A DNA stretch of 64,000 bases, taken from positions 16,504,001-16,568,000 of the forward strand of contig CM036626.1 in the NCBI GenBank assembly GCA_020746105.1, read 5' to 3'. Origin of the DNA: Trogon surrucura (taxonomy: Eukaryota > Chordata > Aves > Trogoniformes > Trogonidae). Numbering within the stretch: position 1 is the stretch's first letter; every line of letters starts with the position of its first letter. Made by a program: the position numbers and the translations under genes. The notes beneath the pieces were generated by a model that saw only the letters and a list, made by a program, of their open reading frames with translations, was not told the DNA's origin and ran no database searches. Positions 29,001-43,191 of this stretch are shown here, piece after piece.

Positions 29001-32000
29001 TGAAAGCAAGCCGTTTGGGCTTCGGCTGCTGCGAGATCAACGGTATCATCATATACATAGTGATTTAAAATGCAATATTTCAAAAAGAGGGCAAGACACT
29101 GTAGCTCATCCACACTGAAATAATAGTTACTAATAACTGTGTTACGTTTTTAAGGAAATAAATGTGAAATGGGGGATTCCCTCAGAGCTGAGTGGTTTAT
29201 ATTGCTGCAGTCAATAGTACATGTAACACCACCAGTAATACTTACAAAACACAGCTCTAAGGAGAAGCTAACAATTTTAAGCGTCCATGGGTGCTCACTA
29301 CTTCAGTACCTTACCTACTGGTTTGTGCATGGAGCAAGCTCACAAAGTGTCCATTGCTCACTGAGAACTGCTTACTAAAACAGAGTGATTTAGGTTTGGT
29401 GTAGAACAGGGGAGTTTTGGGTTTCAGACTTGCCAGTGCCCTGGGGCTGGATTCAAAGACCACACAGCAAATTGTTTCCTTTCAGGACTGGGACATGGTG
29501 TCCTGCTTTCCTCTCTCTAGTTTTTCCGCACCTCTTAGTAGCGTGGTTTGTGCTTGTGTAGTGATCTAGAAATAAGTAATTGCCATGCACAGAAGTACAT
29601 GGATTTACCAGACTAAAATATTAGTAAGTGTGCCATATAATAACTATACCTATTAAAAAATTCTGTCTAAATCAATTTGATGCATCATGGTTATTAATGT
29701 TTTTCACTGGTTTTGCATTATAAATGATGGCAAATAACTGCTTGGTCTTTCTGTGTTATCTGCTATTTCTTGTGCTTTCCTGTGTTCCTCCCCTTTATTT
29801 GTTCCTGCTGGAAATGAAGTGTTTAAATCCATTTAGTGCCCTTGATTCTCTTTTGTCCTTTTGCTGTTGTCTTTATCTTTGCTGTTTTTCCCAGTTCAGA
29901 TTTTAAGCTTTGCCCTTCTTCAGTATGATTTAACTATATTCTTTCTCTACTAATTTTTTTCTAAGCTATTGTTTTTCTAACGCCCAAGTTGTCTGACATG
30001 ATGGCTAAACTATCATTTTTCCAACCTGACATTGTTTACTTTAGAAATATCTTAGAGAAGGTACGGCTGACTGGTATGACTTGAAGTGGAATTGCATCTG
30101 TTCTGTTAACTCTTGTATAATTTAATGGTTTTCCCCTCCCTATTTTTTTTATGAAAAAAAGAAGAAAACAACTAAGAAAAATCAATTGAAATGCAGTTCA
30201 ACAAATGAAAATAGCAATTAATGTTGGCCTTCAAAGTGAAGCAGGAGGAGTTAATGCTGGTATTTCCTCCAGAGCCCCAATGCTATTTTTCTTCCTTTGC
30301 TAATACCAACAAAGTGGAAGCAGCTTGGGCAGATTTGTGTGGGGAGGTGTAAAAATTGTGGGAGTGTGGAAATAGCAAAATAAATTTATCTTCATCCCAC
30401 TATAGTGTGTCATTGCAGCTGTTTATTTCAGTAGTTGTTCCACATAAAATACTGAAGCGGAGCCAGTTTCTTCACTGCCTCAAACTGTCTGCAGCGTATG
30501 GGTGTTTTCAGGTAATGGGCCAGTAAGCAAGAACAGTCCTGAATGTGCCTGTATTGCCCCTTGTCCTGTGGGGTAGATGCAGGTCCTGCTTCTTCATCAG
30601 TAGAAAAAACCCAAAACCCTACTGCTAGGAACTGTGCCTGTAAACAGCAAAAAATGTGAAGCTCTCTGAGGAGGAGCTTGAGGCTGGAGAATGCTGCTAC
30701 CTCACAGATTTGGAAACCAGCATCCTTTCCCCCCTCCATGTCCCTATTCCTGAGGGATGAGGATGCTGCAAAGGATTCCCGTTTCTCAGCTGTCTTCTCC
30801 CTCTCACCAGGAAAGTGCCATAGCGAGTCGCTTTTAAAAACAAGAGGTGACCCCAAGAGTGTTGTTTCTATCCACTGTATGTGGGGTGAGCTCCAACAGC
30901 ACCCCGATGAGCCAGCATCCTGTCTTTGCAGGGGTTGTGTATTTTGGCTCTGAAATAAATTAAAGATGTTTTTTCTTCCCTGGACTTCCAATAGCACCTG
31001 TGAGTGGTTGCACTGGGAAGTGACCTCACCATCTGCTCCCAACTTCACATCTCACCTGGCCAGAGACAAACTTTAAGTTGAGGTGTGTCTCTGGATAGAA
31101 AGGGAATAAGAGACTTTGAGCACGTAAATACAGATTCTGTTTATTTAAAATATAGTAACTATCAAATTTAAATAGAAAAATAATGTTGCAAATGCAAATT
31201 TTTTTTTTAAAGTTCAGCTGCTGCTAAATGAGATTCTGGTGTTCCTATACTTAGAAATGCTTAACATAAATTATGACCTAATTAACATTTGTATGGTAAT
31301 CTAGACTTCCTACAGCTTATTCTGCTAATTAACACATGACAAATGATCAAGTATTAATATTTCATTGAAACATAACTTGTCCAAGCCAGCCCATTAATGC
31401 TGTAGAGCATTCATTCCCTTATACTTTTATAACTGAAAAGTGCTCTGTTACAGTTAGGACTATTATATAATTTTTGTCACTAAAATTGTCATTAGAAAAA
31501 TTACTATAATACAGATGAGTGCAGGTGTTTCAAATTTTTCTCAGGTCTACTTAAATTAATATAAATGGATACACGTCCTGATACGATCAAGTGAGATAAT
31601 TAGGGTTTGGGGTAGTTTGCATCCTTCTGTAATACCCCACGGGACTACAGACAGCACACTTCAAACAAGAGCAAAACCCATGTGCTGTTCTTCTGTTCTT
31701 GTTTATTTGTAATGTGATAGCACCAAAGGGTAACAGCCATGCTGGGTAATGCAGCGTTATGAGCAGATCTGCAGGTTAGCTCCAAGCAGGCCAATATCAG
31801 CACAGAGCACAGCACCGTGGCACGCAGAGATACCAGCCTGGGTCCCTCAGCTGTTGCTGCTGCATTTGCTCTACATCTTAATTTTATTTTTTTTCCTCCC
31901 CCTCCTTTTCAATGCTGTAAAACGTCCTTGTGCTTATCGCTCCCGCTGCGGGGCCAGCCTTCCAGCGCCCTCAGCGGGATCCAACTCCTTGTCCTCGCCT

Positions 32001-35000
32001 TTCCTGGGGAGATGGGTCGGCTCTTCGCACGATGCAGAGGCCTGAGCACCTGCTTCTCATCCTAAATGGATGGCAGAGTATGGCTCAAACAGAGCTCGCT
32101 CTTCAGAAGAAAATTTTTTCTTTAGTTCCACAGGAAAAGAGCCTGATGATTTCAGTAAATGTGTATAGGTTAAGGATAATTAACACTTAAATAATAATTA
32201 ACTGCTAGCTTGTATAACCAAGAAACTGAAATTTTAAATCAAGGTTGTAATTAGGGTTACATGATCAATGCAACACAAAAATCCAGTGAGCTAGTTCCTT
32301 GAGTTAAAAGTAATTAATTACTGGCTGTTCCTGCCATCTTCTTTCAAACATTTGAATTTCTGAGCACTACTTACCCAAAATTTGAGTAGAGATGTGTCTC
32401 CTTGAGCTGAAACAGTAAGTTTAATTACTCTTAAAACCCCAAAAGGTAAAAATAATCAAATGAAAATAGAACTTCTTCTGCTTGTATTTCTATGCAAATA
32501 ATACCACTTAAAACAACAGGTATCCTTTTGCCAGAATGTCTCATCTTCATTGTTTGCTCATCAGACAGAACTCTACAGACACCACTTGCTCCATTTCTTC
32601 TAGATAATATATCATCATTTGTTCACTAAGCAATAAATCCTTAGTGATTAATCAGTCAAAAAGCCTATTGGTTTCAGAAGGAATCTTAACTGCTTGCAAA
32701 ATACAGTACCTGCTCTCTGAGGAAAAAGCAGAAAACATGAACATATTAGACTAACATTTGCTTTGTTTTAAAGTCAAATTAATTTTGTCTTGCCTGAAGC
32801 AGAGAAGGAAGTTAATCATACATAGAGAGCCTGTAATAAATCCTGCTTGACATATGGTATTTCCCTATGAGCTTCCAAAAAGGAGGGGAACACAGCAGAT
32901 ACGTTTTTGAGGGACAAAGGCTGGGTATTTCACGAGTACGGGTTGAACTCCGACATTTTGTCCTTGCTTTTGTCCTCTAGTTGTGTGTGCTTTTCTTGGA
33001 AAGAGCTCCGGTCTCGGTTTTGTTGCACATGGCTGCTTGGCACTCGTCTCGGATGCAGGCACAGCGCACCAACGTGTATCTGAAAAATCTGCTTTGTAGA
33101 TTGTCAGACAACTCTTCTCCAGAGTATAAGGTCAATGTCTGAGATTTGGGCTTTATGGATATCGTTTTGTAATACTTATCTAATAATAATTGCCCATAAC
33201 ACTTAACCCATTGCAATAAAGGTATTTGGGTCTATATGTTTTCTCTTCCAAGGTTATGAATATCTGTCTTAAGTTCAACATGCCCAAACCTCTTCAAGTT
33301 AAGAGTGCATTTCTCAGAACTATGGTCCTGAAGAACCATGACTATTCAGGCTGGAGAGTCTGTTTTCTCCCACACCAAATGAAAAACACAGCAAGAATAG
33401 GGGGAGGGATTGGACAAAAGAGGAGTGATGAGGTTTGTGTCTGAATGGTGGTGTTATGTAGCCACGAGCGGTCATTCTCTTATTGCCTTCTTGGGAGAGG
33501 CTTTACCGAGTACTTGTTGTGAGGCATAACCGGTTGTGTAATTAACCATTATTTCTTTAATATTGTAATGATCCAAGTGTTAGAAGAGTTGTATCTTTGA
33601 ACTTCTTGTAAGGGTAACTGTCAGAAGAGTTTCCTTTGTCCAGAGGTGGGAGTGCAGATAGAAATTGGTGATATTGATCTGCCAACAGTGATATGTTTTA
33701 CAGCTGAGTCTGAAGCACATCATCCCTTTGAAGCTCTCTTTCTTCTTTAACTATTTTTCTTTTGTTCTAGCTATTTTTTATGTTCTCGCATTGATGCCTG
33801 CAGTGCTAAGAGAGCTGAATGAAAAGCCCTTCAGAAATCTCGCAGTTCGTGCCTGTTTACATTAGAGATACTCAAACACATTTGACCCTGAAAAAAGGGT
33901 TCCTTTAAGACTTTGGATTTACTGCAATGTTACGTGTGTCTGCATTATGCAGGTGGCATCATGGCATTTGTGTTCTACCATACAGCTGGGGGGGAAAAAG
34001 TAACAACACAAAATTTCATGTCAGTCACTTCAATTGTAGGTGGCCTTTTAGTGCTCCCAAAACCTTGATCTGCATGATTTTTCCTCCCCTAACTTCACAG
34101 GAAACAATAGAACAATTCTAGTGTGAGACTTGCTTTTAATTCAAAATACAGTGCTGTGTTGTGTGTTTCCTTCAATTAATAAAGAGGCTGTCTCCTTTGA
34201 GTTCAGAGCATCTTGGTACTGTTTCTCCAGAAGAATCCTGTCGAATTTCTGTTTCCTTGAAATCCTGATGTCATCTTGGGATGTTGAATTTGCAGCAATC
34301 TCTGAACCTTAACGATTTACAGATTTAAAGGATGCTTTAGTGTTTCCCACAGAGGAGTGATGCCTGTGGCAGGATGCAGCTGGGATGAGCCATCCTCCTG
34401 AGCCCAGGCTACCCTGGATGCCGGAGCATGTCAATGCTGTTGATGTTCCAAAGACCCATAATACTCCGTATTTGGATAAATCCATATTTATCCAGGCTTG
34501 TGTTGCATCATATAACTGAAGCAGTCTGATTCATGGGATGGAGCGACAGTGAAAACCAATGGCTAACTTTTATAAACTGGTTTCCTTCGAGTTCAAAAGA
34601 AAACATCTTGTGTGTATTTGTTCTATGACAAAAGGTCAAAGTCTGAGATGCAGGAGGTATTACACATCACCCATAGGTCTAAGGGTGACAGAAGTGTCAG
34701 TCAGGCTTCTGACTCTTCTGCAGTTTTTGTGATTTTTGCATCTCCAGTGGTCCTATATCCTCCAAATGTAGAGCTCTCACTCTTCAGCTTCTTTACTTTA
34801 AACTTCTGAAGGGTAACTGTGACTTGTTCTACTGACTGAAATGTATCATGAATAATTAACTTTTGGCTTACATGGTTATTTTGAATTAAACAGTCTCTGA
34901 TTTATAAACATTACTCAGCTTTTTTATTCTAGAGTTTGGGGGATCAAGCATGTTGACACCATTTTATTTCTTTTACATAACAAACAGCAATCTCTTGTCT

Positions 35001-35289
35001 CTGCATTTTGTGATGTCCTAGCTCCATTAGATCTACAGGGAAAAACACAGTCCTAACTGCTACAGAGAAGGCTTTTACTCCTTTCCAGTTGTTTGGAGCA
35101 AATAAGCAGCGAGTCATTAACTGTGTTCTGTAAGAAGCGCCGGTCAGTGCAGTGAGAAACTGCTCTTCCCATTTGGCTGTCTAAACGCAATTAAATGCTG
35201 CTGGGTTTGCCATAACAAACTGCTAAATTGCCACTGTCATCTACTGAAAAAGACACCTCGACTTATTGAGGGCACTGTTCATTTCCTCC
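23064..35289 (+). other. TAFA1 intron 2, third segment
   Basis: Intron with no recognised exon. Notable content: a more GC-rich patch at 23780-23960; TAATTA-rich stretches at 25650-25800, 31241-31380 and 32165-32330; a T-run at 27692-27706; a short inverted pair ACACCTT/AAGGTGT at 28466-28484; and the longest open frame of the window on the minus strand at 30428-31048, discussed separately. Confidence 0.6.
31241..31380. promoter_or_regulatory. Candidate AT-rich regulatory element
   Basis: Two CTAATTAACA sites about 60 bases apart, plus TTGTATGGTAATC, ATGATCAAG and further ATTAAT cores, in a stretch without simple repeats. The non-repetitive AT-rich texture is typical of conserved non-coding elements around neurodevelopmental genes, but conservation is unverified. 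Confidence 0.25.
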
Positions 35290-35386
35290 TCGCGGATAAG
35301 GGATCCGTCCGACTGTCAAGTGTCAGTCGGCATCAGGCGCTGCCGCTGTGCGCGGGGACTCGAGAGCGTGCGGCGTGGTTAGCGCT
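35290..35386. promoter_or_regulatory. Isolated CpG cluster in intron 2
   Basis: By hand count 14 CpG dinucleotides lie in about 97 bases, in an intron where CpG is otherwise scarce. It includes a small hairpin, CCGACTG at 35309-35315 pairing with CAGTCGG at 35324-35330. Candidates are an unmethylated intronic enhancer or alternative start, or a binding site cluster. Too short for a formal CpG island. Confidence 0.4.
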
Positions 35387-38300
35387 GGGATGGTGTCTCC
35401 CCTTATCCTTCTGCTTGGGTTTGCTGCTTTGAGGGGGGGTGCATTCGCATCTTCACCTTCCCAAAGAACAATTTTAGGTTGTAATGGGTGGGGGTAATTC
35501 CTCAGGGGAAGAGCAGAATGGGAGCGGCATTTAAACGGGCAAAAATTTGAGGTATCTTTGAGACGGGGCACAGCTTGGTTTCCCAGGCATGGTGAAGGAA
35601 TGAGCTCTGTGGATTTATTGTTCGAGTCCTGGCTGCGTCAACTGGCAATCGCAAGGTTGTTTTGTTTTCTGCACTCGAAATCGTGCTTTGTTCTGAGTAT
35701 CTCCATTTACAATGACCATCACAGTCGCAGCAAAGGTTAAACTGGGGGAGAGAAAAAAGTGTCCTTTTTTGTTGAATTGGCAGTGAATTCATGATGGGAT
35801 AGACTGAGAATAAAGGCTACACTGCTTGAATTTGGTCTGTCTCTAGCATTGATCTGTGTTATTCTAGGTAATTTTACCTTTTTGCTTCTTGTTTCCCTTC
35901 TGAAATGGGAAGAGCCCACCAGAGGATATTTTTAGCATTAATTAGTTGGCATAATTTAAGATGCTGAAGAAAGTCATGACAGTTCAGACATTTTATTTTG
36001 AGCCGCTGCCTCTCTTATTGACTAATGTGTTTCTTTTTTTCTTCACATACTAATTGGGACAAAAACCACCCCTTTTTCAGTTTGATGTTAGATTGATCTT
36101 TGTCTTCTCCCATCCAAAGCATCTGGAGCTCATGGAAACAGCAGTTTGTGTGTCAGGCCTCGGTATTGAATGAAGGGGGCTGTGCACGGATACACACGTA
36201 CATCTAATTAGTGTTGGAAGGTGATATTTTTGCCCCCTGGAGCTGGTATTTACATTTAGTGTTGAACTGTCAGTTTGCTGTTTCATTTGGAGATGTGAGG
36301 TTCTCTGTCCATGGATGCACCATGAGTATCAGAGAGCCCTCCAGCTCGCACCAGCACGAAGGATTTGCCTTTCAGTGAGTTGTCCAGTCGTATAATCAAA
36401 ATGTTTATAGCATTTGCATCTTGGCAAGGCCGTCTGCGGTGCCCCAAACACAAATTCCATCAAACAGATTGTTGCAGAGCAGCCATGTGTATTAACTCCA
36501 TTTATCAGTTAATTAATTTTGGTAGCAGAGAGAAGGGATGACCATGATTTACAATGCAGTTCAGGGCCATGTGGAGTAAAGAACGATGCTGTAGTATTGT
36601 GGGCTGCAAACAGGAACTTTGAGCATGCTTTAGTATCTCAGTGAACGTATTAGATGCATTAGGCAACCTTCTAACCAGGAGGTTGTCCATACTGTAACAG
36701 GGGAGTCTGGTTCATATCCTGCTTCTGGATTGATTTCCTCTTGCAAATGTGTCTTTGGTAAGGGGTGGGGTATGGGTTTTTTTTTTGTTATTTTAGTATT
36801 GTATATGTCTTGAGGTAATTTCATTGGCTCCCTGGCAGCAGGCATATTTCAATATTTTTGAATGATATGGTGTTTATAGGCCAGCAAAAGCTTTGAAAAT
36901 TATTTTAAACCACTAGTTTTGATTAGATGAATTGTGGTATTAAATTGTCCCAGACAGGGCCTGAACCCTATAAATGTATAATCAGCCCCACTGCTATTTC
37001 CTGGATGCATTTAGCTGCTGGATGCCTTCCTAGGGTCTGCTAGATGACTTTGCCCCTCTTTTCCTGCTCTGTGCCAGGAGAGAAGGAGCAGACATCATCC
37101 CTCTCCTCTCTGGAGCATAGGCAGTGCTTCTGTCATCTACCCTTTAGCAGCAGCACAGACACGAGGCACATGGGCAGGAAGCACATTTATTCTGAATCTT
37201 TATTCCCTTGGCATCGTCAGACCGAGTACTCCCATTTGACAAAATTTGTACAACATGCAAAGCTTCACCTAAGTTTTTCATCATTGAGGTGACTTCTGTT
37301 TATCAATAGCTCAATAATTATTGATATTACATTTCCTACAAAGCAGGAAACATCTTTAAAAATGTATTCTCCCTCCCTGCAGTTTTCCTTCATTTTCTAC
37401 AGCATCGAAGAGAACCAAAATGAGCATTCGGTTTTATTTTCCGGTTCAGGATCCCTCTTGTGCCTGCAAGCAAAGTGCAGGTCACGCTGCAAGCACCAGA
37501 TAAATGGCTTGTTTTACCTCATCACCAAGTGGAATGTTCTTGCTCGCTTGCCCCCTCCCTGTTACACCGTGTTTGGTGGTGTTCCGTTTGCAGTATCTGT
37601 AACAAGTTCCAGCCTGATGACCTCCCGCAATCCTCTCGGCGATGCCTGCGAGCGGTGCGTTGTTACAGCGGGAGAGGGAAGGGGCAAAATTTCCTTTACT
37701 GCTGCATGACTCTCCTCAGTACCTTGGCACTGTTCGTTTGCCTTTTATTTCCTCTTGGGTAGCTGTGATCAGTGGCACTGACTCCTGTGAACAGCCGAGA
37801 GGAGGCAAGGCTTGCATCGGCCGCTGTTTCATCACGGAGATGCTGGCTGTGCTTTAAGATGTGTCCTGGGAAGGAGCAGCCAAGGGAGCCCTGGGTGGGG
37901 AGATGCTGTGCCTGGGTCACCGTGTCCCAGCTGGCTCTTGCCTCTTCCCCTCCATGGGTGCTGTCACTGTCTGTGGCTGATCTCTTCCAATGGGACATCA
38001 GGACTTGACCTGGGAAAAACGTGGGATTTTCATTTTTGATTTGAAAGTAGTTTAGTTTTCCTATTTTTTTATACCTATTTATTAATTTTGCAGTAGGTTT
38101 TGGGTTTGTTTTTGTAGTTGTGGTTCAATATTTCAACTCATCTTTCATGTTGTACCCTCTTTCATCTTGTTTTGAAAAATCATTACTGCCTTGTGTTGAT
38201 CAAATCACAGTACCCTTTACCCGGAGCAAAGTGTTTGCTTTGAGGTGTAGTGAAGGGTAAGTGTGACACTTGTACAAAAATCATACATTAAGCCATGTTG

Positions 38301-41300
38301 ATATTAAAGTAGTGAAGGATATTACTATCATCATGTTGGAAAATGTGAGAATAGTAAGAACCATGTAAATTGTAAAATAAATCAAATTATTTTAATACTC
38401 CACTCAAGAAATCCTACATTTAATTTTAAAAATTATCTAGCTGGAATATGTTATATTCCACAATATCTTTGCTGAAGTTTGTATTTAATTCAATAGAATT
38501 TGTAGAAAAAAAAATATTTTTTTTTTCCCCCACAAAGAGCAGCACTTGGATCCAAGACCCTACAAACAAACAATAGATCACAAGGGGGAAAAGGCCTTTT
38601 ATAACACTCAGGTCTTCACCAAAAACTCCAGAAGATTGGTGCTAAATACATTTTTTTATTCTGGCTAGCTCTTTCTCAATCAACCTCTATTGTGAGAGAG
38701 AGGGAAGGAAGAGCTATTTTTTTTCTTAAAGCCCTTCAGTGATGATCCAAAATTCAAGACACAATCAAGTCTTTATACTAGAGAAAATGGGTAGTAGATG
38801 TCAACTTTAATAGATTAGATGAATTATTGATGTGTGTATTTTTAAGATTGACAATAATCAGTCGAAGATGACAAGTCTATCTTGGTAAGTCGTGTGCCTC
38901 CAGATATAGCATCAAATTGAGGGGCTGGGCTGAGACCCCTCAGTTTGGAAAGAAGAAGATTGATGGGGCCATGGCCATGCCTTGCCAAATCACAACGACG
39001 GGAGAAGCAGCCACTGTGGACCTCTTCACCACATCTTGAAAAGTTCCTCAGTGTGTCCTTATTTTCCTACTTTTTCCATATATTCTGGGATGGGAGAGGG
39101 GCATATGAATTTGAGCAGCGAGACAGAGGGTGCTTCGGCTGCTTTCTCAAGTCCTATGAAAGTACCAGCGTAATGATAATGTGGAGTTCAAAAAAAATCC
39201 TGTCCCAGCTTTCCAATTCTTCTTTATCTCTCCCTTGCTAATAACCACACAGACTCAGATTTGGTCCTCATCAGAAGTCAGGTCTTTGCTTTTGAAAAAC
39301 TCAACGAAATTTCCATGATATGGACAAATACTGTTGAGATTAGTTTGCAAAGTGTTTAGCTTGTTTCCAGAGTTGCTTAATTTGAGATTATCTAATGTAA
39401 AAGATGAATATTCTGTTCAGTTTTCAGTTCCTCTTGGTATCCTATGTCCAAGCTTTCTGCAAGGCGTGCAGCTTTTTAGGGTGTAATACTATCATGGCAA
39501 ATGCATGAAGAATGTATTAAACTTATTCCTGAGCAAATTCTGGATAATATTTACTACCATTTGCTTTGTTTCTAAGCCATTGTTTTCAAATTAATTTATA
39601 CTGGCCTTTCAGCCCGATTTTCACCTTTCCGTTAGGTTTTTCTTGAACCATTGACCTTAATTTTGTCATTTTGAGCTGTGAGAATGACCAAAGGGATGCT
39701 ATTAGGTTGCTCTTTGGAGAGCTGATGGTGGCAATGGCAACTTTCAGTTTGGGTCTCCAGGAATCTACAAATTTTCAAGTGGATGACTGATATTCCTTTA
39801 TTATTTTCATCTCAACTCAATTGCAAAAAGAAAAAAAAAATTATGCTCTGGTCAGAAACACAACAGAGAGAACACAGAGGTGTTTTGATTGAACATTATC
39901 CCACTTTTGGGATTGTCATGAATTTTATCTACAGCCTGCAGAGTCAGAAGGATCTCCTTGATGAGATACCCCCTGAATCCAAGGCTGCATTTACAGTCTT
40001 AGAGGTGGGATTCTCCCGTTTGGACAGTTTCCAGTGTGACACCTGTGGCTTTAAGAACCGTGTGAAATATTTGTGTTGTACAAAAGGCGCTGCTTAGTTG
40101 CTGTTGGACACCTGTTGTGGTACAAGACTTGAATCCGAGTTGCACAAAGTCTGAATCACAAGATGCAAACTGTACCCATGAAAACCACCTCATTTCATTG
40201 AAAGAAGCCGATCTTTTGGTTTGAGACCGAAGGTAATTCCTAATTCTGTTCATTTCCAGAGGGATTGTGCTTTTTGTCTGGATTTGTTGTATCAGGAGAT
40301 GAATGCTTGGCAACATGTTTTGTGAGAACAGTAAAACCACATCTTAGCTGGTGTATTACATATTCTTAGACCTACTCCACGGGGAAGAGCAGGTTGAAAG
40401 GACGATCCTGCCAGCTTTTAGCTGAGTATCTTGCGATGTGCTTATCAGTTAAACGATGAAGAACCGTGCTCTGCAAGTTATTTTTTGTGAAGGGGTGATT
40501 TACCTTCATTTTCCCCTGTGAGCTGAAAGTGCTGAGCCTCAGATATGTTCACTGCTTTACAGGGATGGCTCTAAAGGTGACATAAGTTAATATTAGAGTT
40601 AATTTTAGGGGTAGAGACCCACAGAGAGGGGCTAAATATCATGACACTGAGATGATAATCTCAGCCCAGCAGCTGTCCTACAGCACCTGCTTGACTTCTT
40701 GGTCTTCTGTGGAAATTGGAAACACAACAACAGCTACAGTCATACGCAGGTACCTAAACATGCTATCAAAAATCTCCCTGAATGTGGCTCCCTATTAATG
40801 AATGTTTTACCCTTGTGAATCTGGCCCATGGCTTGCAGCTCTTTCCAAAGCCTTTCCAAGATCTGCCTAAAATAATCTGGTTTTGTGGTAGCGTTTTGAG
40901 TTAAATTTCTGAGTTATGTTTTCTTTGCTACTTTTTTGATGCTGTGAATTTTTTCCTGCCCGTTCTGAAGCTGGTTGTTTTTTTTCTCTTTGGAGTCTTG
41001 CAAGATCGACAGGCTTGTCATTTGATAGATATGTACAGCTGTCGATGCTGCTTGCTCATCCAGGGATGAAGAGACCTTTAATAACGATAAATGGTTAATA
41101 ATATCAGCTTCTAATATCTGCTCTCCAGAGTTAAAAATCTCATGAAAGCTTTTACGTGCTTTCAAACTGTGGTCATTTATTGCCTTTGTATTTTTACATG
41201 CTAGAATTCCAGCAGCTATCTCCTTTGTGCCTGTTACATACAGAACCACGGCTGTCTGGCTTCAAAGTCATTAGTCAGAATGAAACCACAAAGATTGCTA

Positions 41301-43191
41301 GAGTTTTGAGTATTTGCTTCGTGATTTATTTGCAGTCATGTTACTTAGTAATTCTATTTTTTTGTTCCAATTATAGTAACATGTTGATAATATGATAACT
41401 GAATGTGGATATAAACCAGAATTTATGTATATGTAAATTTAATATGTTCAGCTGATCTATCTGATGCAGAAGTATTTCCATGGGTATTAGTCATCTATAC
41501 AAAGTAATGCTCCTGCATAATTTGCAAAACCGATTAATGTATGGAATTACAATGCACATCCTTGGTGACCTTCTCTACAGTCTGTTTACAAATTTGTTTG
41601 CTCTGGAATAATGCTGGACAGTCTCGGTCTCTTTGACCTGAGCTGTGATATTTAAATCACTCTACCTTTGAAAAGCTCTCAGTGAGGGACAGTGGCTGGA
41701 ATCCGTCTGACCAGGGCTGTGGGATGGATTTTCTCTGGATTCACTCTTGGATCTGTCAGAGGGCTGAGGTGCTTCATCAAGGAGGTTGTGTTACCTACCC
41801 TAAAACAAACCACTGGTGTATGAGAAGTTGAATGCAAAATTGTTTACGGAAGCCTTTCATTGGGTGTCAGTGTATGCAGCTATTTAGCTGGAGCAAAAAA
41901 AGAAAACTACCACAGTTAACTTTAAACTATATTGCTCATAGCTCTATGGATTAAGGTACTTGAAGAAGTTTGCAGACATTTCTTTAGGATGACCTTCATA
42001 ACTTCCCTGGGAGTTTACTATCTGCAATGGAGACATGCACAAAGAATGCCAATTAAATATTTATACCACAACACAATATTGCACAGATACAGTGGTCACC
42101 ATTAACATCTCAGAATTTGTTTACAGATGCTGCATTCTCAACACAGTTATTTGCTAATCCAGGCATATGCACAAACAAACGGTATCTCAAATAACTGTAA
42201 CTGTTGGAGGAAATACTAAATTTTTAATTGTGGGCACTGTATATACATGTGGCAAGTACTATTCTTAAACAACTGGGAACAAAAGCCCCAGCTGTACAAC
42301 CTTGATCTGGCCAAGAATCTTTGCAATAGCAGACATTCAGAAGACATTCTGAGATTGTTGGGTTAATGAAGTTATCTGCTAATTGGAGGTAAACAGAGGG
42401 CATTCATTCACAGATGTGTCAGAGTGTAGAACGTGAGTTTAAGTTGCAGTGATTCCTGTGCTTAAAGGGTACAGCTTAATAAAACACAGCTTCTTTTGGA
42501 AATGTCTTCTATCAAAACTAAACACTTTGGAATTTTTCAACTAAACGTCAGATAAACTGACTGTAATTGACACTAGTGTGTTGAATATAAAATACTTTAC
42601 TCTTGTTTTCCACTATATTCTTTTCAAGATACTGGGTTATTCTGCACGTTGAAAATGTTTGATGGCCAGAAAAATAAGTGATAAATGAACATGATGACAG
42701 GCAAATGTAAAAATGCGCTAATGAGTGTGGATTTACTGTACTGCTGTTTAACCCTTATTTGAGTTTTATAGACTCAATTTGCATGTATTTTACTGAGCAT
42801 TGATTAGATTCAAGATTCTGGCTGTTTCCTCCCTGGCCAATATAGAGTTCCTATCCAGCCTAGTGATGAGCAAGTCGTGGATATAGAAATCTCGTTTCTT
42901 TCCACCGTGTTTTAGTCCTTCCCCCAGGTTTCTCCAAACACAGGCGTGGCATCACTCACAGTATCTCCTCCTGAGTTTCTCTTTTGTCAGTGGGAATGTC
43001 TTCACCTCTTACTGTTGTGAGAGGCTGAAAACGTAAATACCTGAAATGTTTTGAGGTGTTCTCATACTGTAGGAACAAGCAATTGTGTACGCCCTGTCCA
43101 GATGTCTTCCTGCAAGGATAAATGCCGGTTCACTGTTAAGACTAGATTGCCTTCGGTTTAATAATTCAAATATTTAAGTAGATGCTCTTAC
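35387..43191 (+). other. TAFA1 intron 2, fourth segment
   Basis: Intron with no recognised exon or known repeat. A moderately GC-rich stretch at 37040-38040 gives several overlapping frames in all registers, none with a family signature. A/T runs lie near 38505-38525. Remaining sequence is ordinary AT-rich avian intron. Confidence 0.6.

Noticed and set aside
37362-38040. Cluster of overlapping frames on both strands
   Set aside because: Caused by moderately high GC; no start, splice or domain evidence singles out one frame.
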